DNA from: Arthrobacter sp. NicSoilB8 | GTDB lineage: Bacteria > Actinomycetota > Actinomycetes > Actinomycetales > Micrococcaceae | Length of the DNA: 64,000 nt | Direction of reading: 5' to 3' | NCBI RefSeq assembly: GCF_019977355.1 | Contig: NZ_AP024655.1 | Span: 4,588,001 to 4,652,000, forward strand | Shown here: piece after piece, positions 51,103-58,713 of the stretch | Layout: each line of letters opens with the position of its first letter | Position numbering within the stretch: the stretch's first letter is position 1 | Made by a program: the position numbers and the translations under genes | Notes under the pieces: model-generated | What the model was told of the DNA's origin: nothing | What the model saw: only the letters and a program-made list of their open reading frames with translations | Database searches by the model: none

Positions 51103-52404
51103 CTACTTCTGTACTGCCAGTTGGTTGATCTTCTCGGCAGAGGCCTTGAACGCGGCGTCTACGCTTTCGTTGCCGAAGATCACGGACTTGGCGTAGGCGG
51201 TGCGGAAGGTCTGCCAGACCTCAACCGAGTTGGCCACGTTCGGCACCTCGACAGTGTGGCCGGCCTGCTCCGCGAACTGCTTGTAGAGGGGGTTCTTGGC
51301 GAAGTAGTCCGCGTAGGCGGCCGGGAGGTCCTTGCGCATCGGCATCTGGCCGGTGTCGGCGAGGAGCTTGCCGTCCTGTTCCTTGCTGGTGGCGAACTTC
51401 ATGACTTCCCAGGCCGTGCCCTGGTTCTCACAGGCAGAGTACATTGCGACATTCTTCGCATCCGAGAACGTGGAGCCTTCAGTCTGGGCCTGCGCGGCCG
51501 GCACCGGCACGGCACCCCAGTTGACCTTGTCCTTGTAGGCGGCGATGGCCCACGGCCCGGCCAGCGACATGGCAGCCTTGCCCTCGGCGAAGGAGTCACC
51601 CTGGTAGACCTCTTTCGAGGCCAGGTTTTCCTTGTACAGGGTTTGGAACATGGTGGCGACCTGCTTGCCCTGGTCGCTGTCGAAGGTGGCCTTGCCATCC
51701 TTGACCAGCGGCTCGCCCCCGGAGTTTGCGGCGTAGAAGGGGTAGAAGTCGAACCAGGACTGGAAGAAGTCACTGGCGGGGGACGGCCAGACCGCATTGG
51801 CCGCGGCCCCGGACTTCACGATGGTGCGGGCGGTATCCAGGAATTCGGCCTGGGTGCCCAGCTTGGGATTCTCGGCGTCAAGGCCTGCCTTGGTGAAGAG
51901 ATCCTTGTTGTAGAACAGCACCACAGGGTTGGACTTCCAGGGCAGCTGGTACATCTTGCCGTCCGCGGACTTGTACTGGTCGGCGAGGTCGCCGGTGCGG
52001 TCCTTGATGTACTGGGCGCCGTCGGGGAAGGAATCCAGCGGGACGAGGCCGCCCTGCTTCTGGAACTGGGGAACGGCGACGGGCGCGGTGTTGAACACCA
52101 GGCACGGGGCGTTGCCGGCGGTGATGGCCGCGCCGATGACTTCCTCGGAGCTCTTGCCGGCCGGGATCTCCTGGGCATCGATCTTCTGGTCCGGGTGGGC
52201 GGAGTTCCACGACTCCACCATCGCCTTGCCCCACTTGACCTCGAACTCGTTGTTCGAGTACCAGATCTTGATGGGGCCCTTGGCCGTTGTTGCCGACTCG
52301 GCGGTGCCGCCGCTGGCGCCGCCGCCGCAGCCGGCCAGGCCCGCTCCCATGATGGTCAGGGCGGCCACGGACAAGACTCGCGCGGCAGTTGAAAAGCGCT
52401 TCAT
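51103..52404 (-). CDS. Sugar ABC transporter substrate-binding lipoprotein
   Basis: A 433-aa extracellular lipoprotein. The signal peptide ends in the lipobox LAGC (MGAGLAGCGGGASGG), and the mature part has the MalE-type fold: IKIWYSNNEFEVKWGKAMVE, then DGKMYQLPWKSNPVVLFYNK and the later EGKAAMSLAGPWAIAAYKDK. It would deliver an oligosaccharide to the two permeases encoded downstream. The ATG has GGAGAC about 6 bases upstream. It follows lacI on the same strand across a repeat-filled gap. Confidence 0.93.
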   Translation of the reverse strand: MKRFSTAARVLSVAALTIMGAGLAGCGGGASGGTAESATTAKGPIKIWYSNNEFEVKWGKAMVESWNSAHPDQKIDAQEIPAGKSSEEVIGAAITAGNAPCLVFNTAPVAVPQFQKQGGLVPLDSFPDGAQYIKDRTGDLADQYKSADGKMYQLPWKSNPVVLFYNKDLFTKAGLDAENPKLGTQAEFLDTARTIVKSGAAANAVWPSPASDFFQSWFDFYPFYAANSGGEPLVKDGKATFDSDQGKQVATMFQTLYKENLASKEVYQGDSFAEGKAAMSLAGPWAIAAYKDKVNWGAVPVPAAQAQTEGSTFSDAKNVAMYSACENQGTAWEVMKFATSKEQDGKLLADTGQMPMRKDLPAAYADYFAKNPLYKQFAEQAGHTVEVPNVANSVEVWQTFRTAYAKSVIFGNESVDAAFKASAEKINQLAVQK

Positions 52405-52518
52405 TGCGTCTCCTTGGGAGGGGTTTTCTGACGGTCAGTGCCAGAGGTGGGTGTTCGTGCGGGACGAAAGGTGGGGTCGTGCGGGCTGGTTTCGGGCGGG
52501 CCGGGTCAGGCCTGGGGC

Positions 52519-52623
52519 GTCAGGCCGGGGTCAGGCCGGTGGAGGCCTGGGGCGTCAGGCCGGGGCCGGGCCGGTGGAGGCCTGGGGCGTCAGGCCGGGG
52601 CCGGGCCGGTGGAGGCCCGGACC
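52519..52623. repeat. Three tandem 35-bp repeats spanning the lacI stop codon
   Basis: Copies start with GTCAGGCCGGGG at 52519, 52554 and 52589; the second and third are nearly identical and the first differs at a few bases. A partial unit precedes at 52505. The third copy covers the last codons and stop of lacI, so the repeats run from coding into spacer sequence. They are very G-rich on the plus strand and lie between lacI and the binding-protein gene. Confidence 0.9.
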
Positions 52624-53606
52624 ACCAGGCGGGGCGCCGGCAGGACGGTATCCTCCCCGCCGTGCGCCCCGGCCAGCTGGTTCAGGAGGACCTGGGCCGC
52701 AACCCGGCCCCAGAGCATGGGATCGGTGGCCAGGGTGGTAAGCGGCGGATTCAGGTACTGGGTGAACTCCGCGTTGTCGTAGCCGACGACGGAAAGGTCC
52801 CCCGGGACGCTGAGCCCCAGGGACTGCGCGTAGGACTGCCCGGCCGTGGCCATGAGGTCATTGGCGTAGACGATTGCCGTGGGCCGGTCGGCCCGGCGGA
52901 GCAGTTCGGCGGTGGCGGCCGCCCCGCCCGCGGCGGTGAAGTCGGCGCCGGCAAAATGGTCCGCGGGAAGACCGGCGGCGGCCAGTGCATCCTCCCAGGC
53001 CTTGCGGCGGCCCTGGCCGTGGATGTATTCCTGCCCTCCGCCCACATGGGCGATCCGGCGGTGCCCGAGGCCCACCAGATGTTCCACCGCCGCCACGATG
53101 CCTGCCGATTCGTCCACGGAGACGGCCGGGAACGGCGAACTGGCGTCCGGGCGGTTCAGCGTGACGGCAGGCAGCTTGAGCTCAAGCAGGAGCGGGATGC
53201 GGGAGTCCTTGTGCCGGACGTCGGTGAGGATCACGCCGTCGACCCTGCCGTTGTCCACCAGTTTGCGGTAGCAGCGTTCCTCGGCGCCCGGCGCCGTGGC
53301 GACGCTCAGGACCAGGGTGTAATCGTGCTCCGCGAGCGCCGTCTCGATCCCGGCAATGAAGGCCGGAAAGAAGGGGTCGGTTCCCAACAGGGAGGGGTCC
53401 CGGGCCACCACGAGGCCCAGGGCGTAGGCCTTCGCGGAGGACAGCCCCTTCGCCCGCAGGCTCGGCTTCCAGCCGAGGTCCTTGGCCACCCTGAGGATGC
53501 GCTCCCGGGTGTCCGGGCTGACGCCGGGCTGGCCGTTGAGGGCGTAGGACACGGCACCCTTGCTGACGCCGGCCGCGTGGGCGACGTCGCTGATGGTAAC
53601 TGCCAT
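52590..53606 (-). CDS. LacI-family regulator of the left sugar cluster
   Basis: A 338-aa repressor. The HTH is VTISDVAHAAGVSKGAVSYA with the hinge helix GWKPSLRAKGLSSAKAYALG, followed by a periplasmic-binding-like effector domain (GLVVARDPSLLGTDPFFPAF to LSVVGYDNAEFTQYLNPPLT). Its own promoter carries two operators of the CTGAACCGGTTAAG type, so it is probably autoregulated. It lies upstream of, and in the same direction as, the binding protein, permease and glycosidase genes and likely controls them. The C-terminal end is coded by a 35-base repeat unit. Confidence 0.92.
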   Translation of the reverse strand: MAVTISDVAHAAGVSKGAVSYALNGQPGVSPDTRERILRVAKDLGWKPSLRAKGLSSAKAYALGLVVARDPSLLGTDPFFPAFIAGIETALAEHDYTLVLSVATAPGAEERCYRKLVDNGRVDGVILTDVRHKDSRIPLLLELKLPAVTLNRPDASSPFPAVSVDESAGIVAAVEHLVGLGHRRIAHVGGGQEYIHGQGRRKAWEDALAAAGLPADHFAGADFTAAGGAAATAELLRRADRPTAIVYANDLMATAGQSYAQSLGLSVPGDLSVVGYDNAEFTQYLNPPLTTLATDPMLWGRVAAQVLLNQLAGAHGGEDTVLPAPRLVVRASTGPAPA

Positions 53607-53649
53607 GGAGCCGTTCCCTTCGGGTCTGGTTCGCTGGCAGCATGCTGCA

Positions 53650-53703
53650 CTGAACCGGTTAAGTGATGGGTATTACTAAACCGGTTCAGTTGGTCTTTGT
53701 CAA
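53650..53703 (-). promoter_or_regulatory. lacI promoter with two LacI-type operators
   Basis: On the minus strand TTGACA (53698-53703) and TTTAGT (53675-53680) form a promoter with a 17-base spacer. Operator 2 (CTAAACCGGTTCAG on the plus strand, 53676-53689) lies in the spacer and overlaps the -10; operator 1 (CTGAACCGGTTAAG, 53650-53663) lies just downstream. The AACCGGTT centres are 26 bases apart. One operator inverted equals the other except for one base. Confidence 0.85.
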
Positions 53704-53784
53704 GGATCGGGACCCGGCATCCTGTCAGGCCGTCGCCTTCCAGGTGCCGCGGCGGGACGTCCCGGGTGCCGCCGCGGCGCCAGA

Positions 53785-55110
53785 TTAGCAGTTGGCCGGC
53801 TTGTACTCGTAGGCTCCCGCATCGGCCGCGCCGCCGCCCTGGCAGTCCCCGTTTTGGGTGGCCTGCCGGCCGTCCAGATCCATGGGGAACGGGCTCGACC
53901 CTGCACGGTCGATGGCCGGGCTCGTGCCGGAAAGATGGAGGTCGGCCGGTGCATTCACAAACCCGGCCGGCTCGGTGGTGGACGTGGGGCTGGGAACAAT
54001 GTTGGTGGGGCCGTTGAGGACATTTTGTTCCTCCGTCCAGCCGGCACCGTCCATCCACAGCGAGTTGCGCGCCGCCACGAGGATGTTCCCCCTGATGACG
54101 GTGGAGGCCGGGCATGAGGCGTGGCAGACGACGGCCTGCGAGTCCGGGCCGTCGAGCCACACGGTGTTGTATTCGAACGTGGTGCCGTTGGTCGGGCCGA
54201 AGGACGACGTTCCGCCGCGCGCAATCAGCCCCATGGCCTGGGAACAGCCTGGGTAGCACGTGGACCGGACGAGGTTGTAGCTGTACGTGTTGCCGTCGGC
54301 GGTGCCGTCGCCTCCACGCCCCAATTCGGAGAAGACGTTGTTATCCACCGCAACATTGTGGTGGATCCTGTTCCGGCTGCCGTTGAAGATTTCAATCGCG
54401 CTGCCGTCGTGGCCGAAATCGTAGGACAACGCAGTGGAACCGGTGATGGTGTTGCCGGAGAACTCGTTATCGCTGCCGTTGATGAGGAAGCCAAAGGCGC
54501 CCGAATCGTCACTGCACTGCACGGCCGCCGCCGTACCGCACTCCGATCCCGGGGTGTTGACGTTCATGATGTTGTTGTCGACGAGCGTGTTGTTGGCATA
54601 GTTGCCAAAGTCGGAGCCATCACTCACCTTGATGCCTGCGGCGTTGTTCCTCGCGGCGGAGTTCCGCACGGACCCGTGGTCGCCGTAAACGCTGAAACCC
54701 GCATAACCGCACGATTCCGCCTGCAAGCCGTCGACGGCGATGAAGTCACCGTCCAACCTGACGCACGTGCCGGCCAGCCCCCCCGTGACCATGGGCAGCT
54801 CGCCGCTCCCGTAGGCGTTCAGGGTGATCTTCAGCCGGCCGGTGCCGCTCCGGCTGATGTCCAGCCCGCCGGAGAAGACGTCCCCTCGGCGAAAACTGAC
54901 AGAGTCCCCGGGCTGCAGCGCAGCGGCGTTGACTTTATCGAGGGTCTGCCAGGCGGATTGGGGTGAAGTCCCGTCATTGGCGTCACTGCCGTCCGCGCTC
55001 ACGTAATAGGCGATTCCCGCAGCCGTCGCCGGCACGGATCCGCCACCCAGCAGGCCGCCCAGGAACAGCAGGACGATCAGCGTGGCGGCGGCTGTGGACT
55101 TGATCTTCAT
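53785..55110 (-). CDS. Secreted right-handed parallel beta-helix protein
   Basis: A 441-aa exported protein from ATG 55110. Signal peptide: STAAATLIVLLFLGGLLGGG, cleaved after ATAAG-like residues. The mature start AYYVSADGSDANDGTSPQSAWQTLDKVNA is typical of secreted beta-helix (pectate-lyase-like) proteins, and the N-D-N/I-turn pattern (NTLVDNNIMNVN, NEFSGNTITGSTAL, NRIHHNVAVDNNVF) marks successive coils. It has at least ten cysteines, including CYPGC and CHASC pairs. No catalytic motif could be assigned, so it may be a polysaccharide lyase or hydrolase. It is separate from lacI by 178 bases. Confidence 0.75.
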   Translation of the reverse strand: MKIKSTAAATLIVLLFLGGLLGGGSVPATAAGIAYYVSADGSDANDGTSPQSAWQTLDKVNAAALQPGDSVSFRRGDVFSGGLDISRSGTGRLKITLNAYGSGELPMVTGGLAGTCVRLDGDFIAVDGLQAESCGYAGFSVYGDHGSVRNSAARNNAAGIKVSDGSDFGNYANNTLVDNNIMNVNTPGSECGTAAAVQCSDDSGAFGFLINGSDNEFSGNTITGSTALSYDFGHDGSAIEIFNGSRNRIHHNVAVDNNVFSELGRGGDGTADGNTYSYNLVRSTCYPGCSQAMGLIARGGTSSFGPTNGTTFEYNTVWLDGPDSQAVVCHASCPASTVIRGNILVAARNSLWMDGAGWTEEQNVLNGPTNIVPSPTSTTEPAGFVNAPADLHLSGTSPAIDRAGSSPFPMDLDGRQATQNGDCQGGGAADAGAYEYKPANC

Positions 55111-55295
55111 GGGTGCACCTGGGTTTTCGCCATGTATCCGCGGATCCGGGCGCCACCACCTGCCGGCGGACCACGTCGGCACCCTGAGGGGCTTAACGCT
55201 AAGAGCGCAGCGGCACTTAGTCAATGAACCGATCCGGCAGGGGAGGCGGCTCCCGCCGCAGCGGCCGCTTGAACCGCAATGTTCTTTTTTGCTAC

Positions 55296-55323
55296 TTGAC
55301 GTTCCTTATTGTGCGATTATGAT
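55296..55323 (+). promoter_or_regulatory. Promoter of the right sugar cluster (TTGACG-N16-TATGAT)
   Basis: TTGACG (55296-55301) and TATGAT (55318-55323) with a 16-base spacer lie 53 bases before the binding-protein ATG. The surrounding AT-rich words (TTATTGTGCGATTATGATAT and TAATTATGTGAG) could include the DeoR operator, but I cannot define it. A dyad CTTAACGCTAAG at 55192-55203 lies between this promoter and the beta-helix gene. Confidence 0.7.
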
Positions 55324-55376
55324 ATCTAATTATGTGAGCTGCTTCACGCCACCCGCGTTATTTCAAAGGAGAAATT

Positions 55377-56693
55377 ATGACCATGCATGAAGACGCACTG
55401 CTCCGGGCCTCCAGCCAAGGCGGGTGGGACCGGAGGACGCTGCTGAAAACATTCGGCGCCGGAGCAGTCGCGATGGCCGGTATTCCCCTGCTTTCGGCCT
55501 GCACGGGCGGCAGTGCACCTGCCAGCAGCGGCGCCAACACGGCCACCTTCGGTTCCGGATCCTCGGACGAGGTCCCCAAGGCTGCCTACAAGGCGGTGAC
55601 CGACGCCTTCGAGAAGAAGTCCGGCATCAAGATCACCACCAATGTTGTGGCGCACAATGACTTCCAGAACAAGATCAACACCTACCTCCAGGGCAGCCCG
55701 GACGATGCTTTCACCTGGTTCGCCGGCTACCGCATGCAGTACTACGCCGGCAAGGGATTGCTCGCCCCGATCGACGACGTCTGGGAAAAGGTCGGCGGAA
55801 ACTACTCCGACGCACTGAAGAAGGCGTCGACGGGCGCCGACGGCAAGATGTACCTGATCCCGAACTACAACTACCCCTGGGGCTTCTTCTACCGGAAGAG
55901 CCTGTGGACGGAGAAGGGCTACGCCGTCCCCACGACGTTCGATGAGCTGAAGGCGCTCTGTGCCAAGATGAAGGGCGACGGACTGATCCCGATTGAGTTC
56001 GCGGATAAGGACGGCTGGCCCGCCATGGGCACGTTCGACTACCTGAACATGCGCCTGAACGGCTACCAGTTCCACATGGACCTCACCGCGCACCGCGAAA
56101 GCTGGGACCAGAAGAAGGTCAGCGACGTCTTCGACACCTGGAAGGTGCTGCTGCCGTACCAGAACCCGAACGCCCTCGGCATGACCTGGCAGGACTCCGC
56201 GAAATCCCTCGCGGACAAGAAGTCGGGCATGTACCTGCTCGGCTCCTTCCTCACCCAGCAGTACACGGACAAGGCGATCGCCGACGACATCGATTTCTTC
56301 CCGTTCCCGGAGATCGCGATGGAAGGCCGGGACGCGATCGAGGCACCCATCGACGGCCTCTTGCTCTCCAAGAAGGGCGGCCAGAACCAAGCCGCCCGGG
56401 ACTTCCTGGCCTACGTCGGAACCCCGGAAGGGCAGGATGTGTACGCTTCGGTGGACTCGTCCAACATCGCCACCGCCAAGGGCGCGGACACCTCGAAGTT
56501 CACGCCGCTGAACAAGAAACTGGCCGAGGCCATCAGCGGCGCCAAGAACATCAGCCAGTTCTTCGACCGTGACGCCCTGCCCGCCATGGCCAACAACGTG
56601 ATGATCCCGGCCCTGCAGACCTTCATCAAGGACGGCACCGTTGATGTGAAGAACCTGGAAGCCCAGGCCAAGTCCCTGTACGCCGCCCAGTAG
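55377..56693 (+). CDS. Sugar ABC transporter substrate-binding lipoprotein (galactoside cluster)
   Basis: A 438-aa exported binding protein. The N-terminus WDRRTLLKTFGAGAVAMAGI carries a twin-arginine-like RR pair and ends in a lipobox LSAC, so export by Tat and lipid anchoring are both possible. MalE-type fold segments include YKAVTDAFEKKSGIKITTNV, MYLIPNYNYPWGFFYRKSLW and SGMYLLGSFLTQQYTDKAIA. The AAGGAG ribosome site is 7 bases before ATG. Adjacent GH42 and GH36 genes suggest a galactoside as ligand. Confidence 0.92.
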   Translation: MTMHEDALLRASSQGGWDRRTLLKTFGAGAVAMAGIPLLSACTGGSAPASSGANTATFGSGSSDEVPKAAYKAVTDAFEKKSGIKITTNVVAHNDFQNKINTYLQGSPDDAFTWFAGYRMQYYAGKGLLAPIDDVWEKVGGNYSDALKKASTGADGKMYLIPNYNYPWGFFYRKSLWTEKGYAVPTTFDELKALCAKMKGDGLIPIEFADKDGWPAMGTFDYLNMRLNGYQFHMDLTAHRESWDQKKVSDVFDTWKVLLPYQNPNALGMTWQDSAKSLADKKSGMYLLGSFLTQQYTDKAIADDIDFFPFPEIAMEGRDAIEAPIDGLLLSKKGGQNQAARDFLAYVGTPEGQDVYASVDSSNIATAKGADTSKFTPLNKKLAEAISGAKNISQFFDRDALPAMANNVMIPALQTFIKDGTVDVKNLEAQAKSLYAAQ

Positions 56694-56708
56694 CGGCGCG
56701 TCCCCGCC

Positions 56709-56787
56709 CGCATTTACGACCGCATTTCCCCGGCACTTCCGCAGGCATTTCCCAAAAGCATTTCCCCAAGGCATTTCCCAAGGCAAG
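56709..56787. repeat. Degenerate GCATTTCCC repeats between binding-protein and permease genes
   Basis: GCATTT followed by CCC or a variant recurs at least five times in the 100-base gap (GCATTTACGACC, GCATTTCCCCG, GCATTTCCCAAAA, GCATTTCCCCAAG, GCATTTCCCAAG), about every 12-14 bases. No hairpin of note is formed. The operon may still be continuous through this stretch. Confidence 0.7.
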
Positions 56788-56795
56788 GAATCTCC

Positions 56796-57746
56796 ATGAG
56801 TGTCTCTACCAATCCGTCGTCGCGGGGGCGCAGAGCAGTTGCCGCACCCGCGCGGCGGGTTCGGCGGCTGTCCCGCCGCGACAAAGTGGTGCTCGGCATG
56901 ATGGTGGGCATCCCCACACTGATCCAGCTCGTCCTGGTCTGGATCCCCACCCTCATGTCGGTCGGCCTGTCCTTCACCCGTTGGAACGGGCTGGAGCTGA
57001 CCGACATCAAGCCCGCCGGCGTCGAGAACTACTTGTTCGTCGCCCAGGACTACCCGCCGTTTTGGCCCGCCGTGCAGCACAACGTGCTGTGGCTGGTGTT
57101 CCTGGCCCTCGTCGCCACGCCGCTGGGGCTGCTGCTGGCCGTGCTCCTGGACCAAAACATCCGCGGCACCAGGATCTATCAGAGCATCTTCTTCGCCCCG
57201 GTCATGCTCTCCCTGGCCCTGATCGGGATCATTTGGCAGCTGTTCTACAACCGTGACAGCGGCCTCCTGAACTTCCTCCTCGGCACGGCGGGCACGCCCC
57301 AGGCCGTGGACTGGTTCGGGGATTCCAGCGTCAACATCTGGGCAGCCCTGTTCGCCGCCACGTGGCGGCATGCCGGCTACGTCATGATCCTTTACTTGGC
57401 CGGGCTCAAGGGAGTGGACCCGACGCTGCGTGAAGCCGCCCAGATTGACGGTGCCAACGCGGTCCAGACCTTCTTCCGGGTGATCTTCCCGGCCATGCGC
57501 CCGGTCAATGTCATCATCATCGTCATCACCGTCATCGAATCCCTCCGGGCGTTCGACATCGTCTACGTCATCAACCGCGGCACCAACGGCCTGGAACTCA
57601 TCAGCGCCCTGGTCATCCAGAACCTGGTGGGCGAGGGGCAGGTGATCGGCATCGGATCGGCCCTGGCCGTCATCCTGCTCGTCATCTCGCTGATCCCCAT
57701 CACCTTCTACCTGTCCCGCGCGTTCGGAAAGGACAAAGAGGCATGA
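56796..57746 (+). CDS. Sugar ABC transporter permease, MalF type (galactoside cluster)
   Basis: A 316-aa CUT1 permease with a basic N-terminus (RRAVAAPARRVRRLSRRDKV) and six helices. The EAA loop is LREAAQIDGANAVQTFFRVI. It follows the repeat-filled gap after the binding protein and overlaps the next permease by 4 bases. The cluster has no ATPase gene. Confidence 0.92.
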   Translation: MSVSTNPSSRGRRAVAAPARRVRRLSRRDKVVLGMMVGIPTLIQLVLVWIPTLMSVGLSFTRWNGLELTDIKPAGVENYLFVAQDYPPFWPAVQHNVLWLVFLALVATPLGLLLAVLLDQNIRGTRIYQSIFFAPVMLSLALIGIIWQLFYNRDSGLLNFLLGTAGTPQAVDWFGDSSVNIWAALFAATWRHAGYVMILYLAGLKGVDPTLREAAQIDGANAVQTFFRVIFPAMRPVNVIIIVITVIESLRAFDIVYVINRGTNGLELISALVIQNLVGEGQVIGIGSALAVILLVISLIPITFYLSRAFGKDKEA

Positions 57747-58711
57747 GCATCGCCCATCCAACCGATGCCGCCGCAGCGGGCACCCCGGCGGACGCCGGCC
57801 GGCCCAGCTCCGGCGCGGGCAGGACCGGTCCCAAGCCCGGCCGGCCGGCCAACAACAAACAGGGCAAGCGGCACTACGGCACCCATGTTTTCCTGATCGT
57901 CATGGCGGCGATCTGGCTGGTGCCCCTGGGCTGGGCCATTTTCACGGCCCTGCGGCCCAAAGCGGACACGGACAAGTACGGCTACTTCAGCACGGGGGGC
58001 GCCTTCAACTTCGACAACTTCACCCAGGCCTGGACGCAGGGCGGCTTTGCCCAGCTGTTTTGGAACTCCGTGCTCATCACGGTCCCGTCCGTGTTCCTGA
58101 TCCTTTTCTTCGCCTCCATGATGGCGTTCGCCGTCAGCCGGGTGAGCTGGAAGTTCAATATCACGCTGCTGATCATGTTCACCGCCGGAAACCTGCTGCC
58201 CCCGCAGGTGCTCGCGGCCCCGCTCTTTGAAATGTTCAAACACTTCGAGCTGCCCTACGCGCTCAGCGATTCCGGAAACCTGCTCAACACCTACATCAGC
58301 GTGATCGCGGTGGACACCGCCTTCCAGATCGGCTTCGTGACCTTCGTACTCTCGAACTACATGAAGGCCCTGTCCCCCGAACTGACCGAGGCGGCCCTGG
58401 TGGACGGCGCCGGCGTCTGGCGCCAGTACTGGGACATCATCCTGCCGCTGTGCCGGCCTGCCCTGGCCGCCATGGGCACGCTCCAGGTGATCTTCATTTA
58501 CAACGACTTCTTCTGGCCTTTGCTGTTCATCCAAAGCGGCGACCGCCTTCCGGTCACCACCGCCATCAACAACCTCCAAGGCCAGTTCCTCTCCAACTAC
58601 AACCTGATCGCCGCCGGCGCCATGATCACGGCGATTCCGGCCCTGGTCATCTATCTGCTCCTGCAGCGCCACTTCGTGGCGGGCCTGACCCTCGGCTCCA
58701 GCAAAGGATAA
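57743..58711 (+). CDS. Sugar ABC transporter permease, MalG type (galactoside cluster)
   Basis: A 322-aa CUT1 permease. A Pro/Ala/Gly-rich cytoplasmic N-terminus of about 45 residues precedes six helices; the EAA loop is LTEAALVDGAGVWRQYWDII. ATG overlaps the previous stop by 4 bases (ATGA), and the GH42 gene begins 2 bases after this stop, so transport and hydrolysis genes are tightly coupled. Confidence 0.92.
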   Translation: MSIAHPTDAAAAGTPADAGRPSSGAGRTGPKPGRPANNKQGKRHYGTHVFLIVMAAIWLVPLGWAIFTALRPKADTDKYGYFSTGGAFNFDNFTQAWTQGGFAQLFWNSVLITVPSVFLILFFASMMAFAVSRVSWKFNITLLIMFTAGNLLPPQVLAAPLFEMFKHFELPYALSDSGNLLNTYISVIAVDTAFQIGFVTFVLSNYMKALSPELTEAALVDGAGVWRQYWDIILPLCRPALAAMGTLQVIFIYNDFFWPLLFIQSGDRLPVTTAINNLQGQFLSNYNLIAAGAMITAIPALVIYLLLQRHFVAGLTLGSSKG

Positions 58712-58713
58712 AC

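Noticed and set aside
55344..57761. Open frame of 805 codons on the minus strand opposite the galactoside ABC genes
   Set aside because: Composition is Asp/His/Gln/Gly-rich antisense; the plus strand carries a clear lipoprotein and permeases with ribosome sites.
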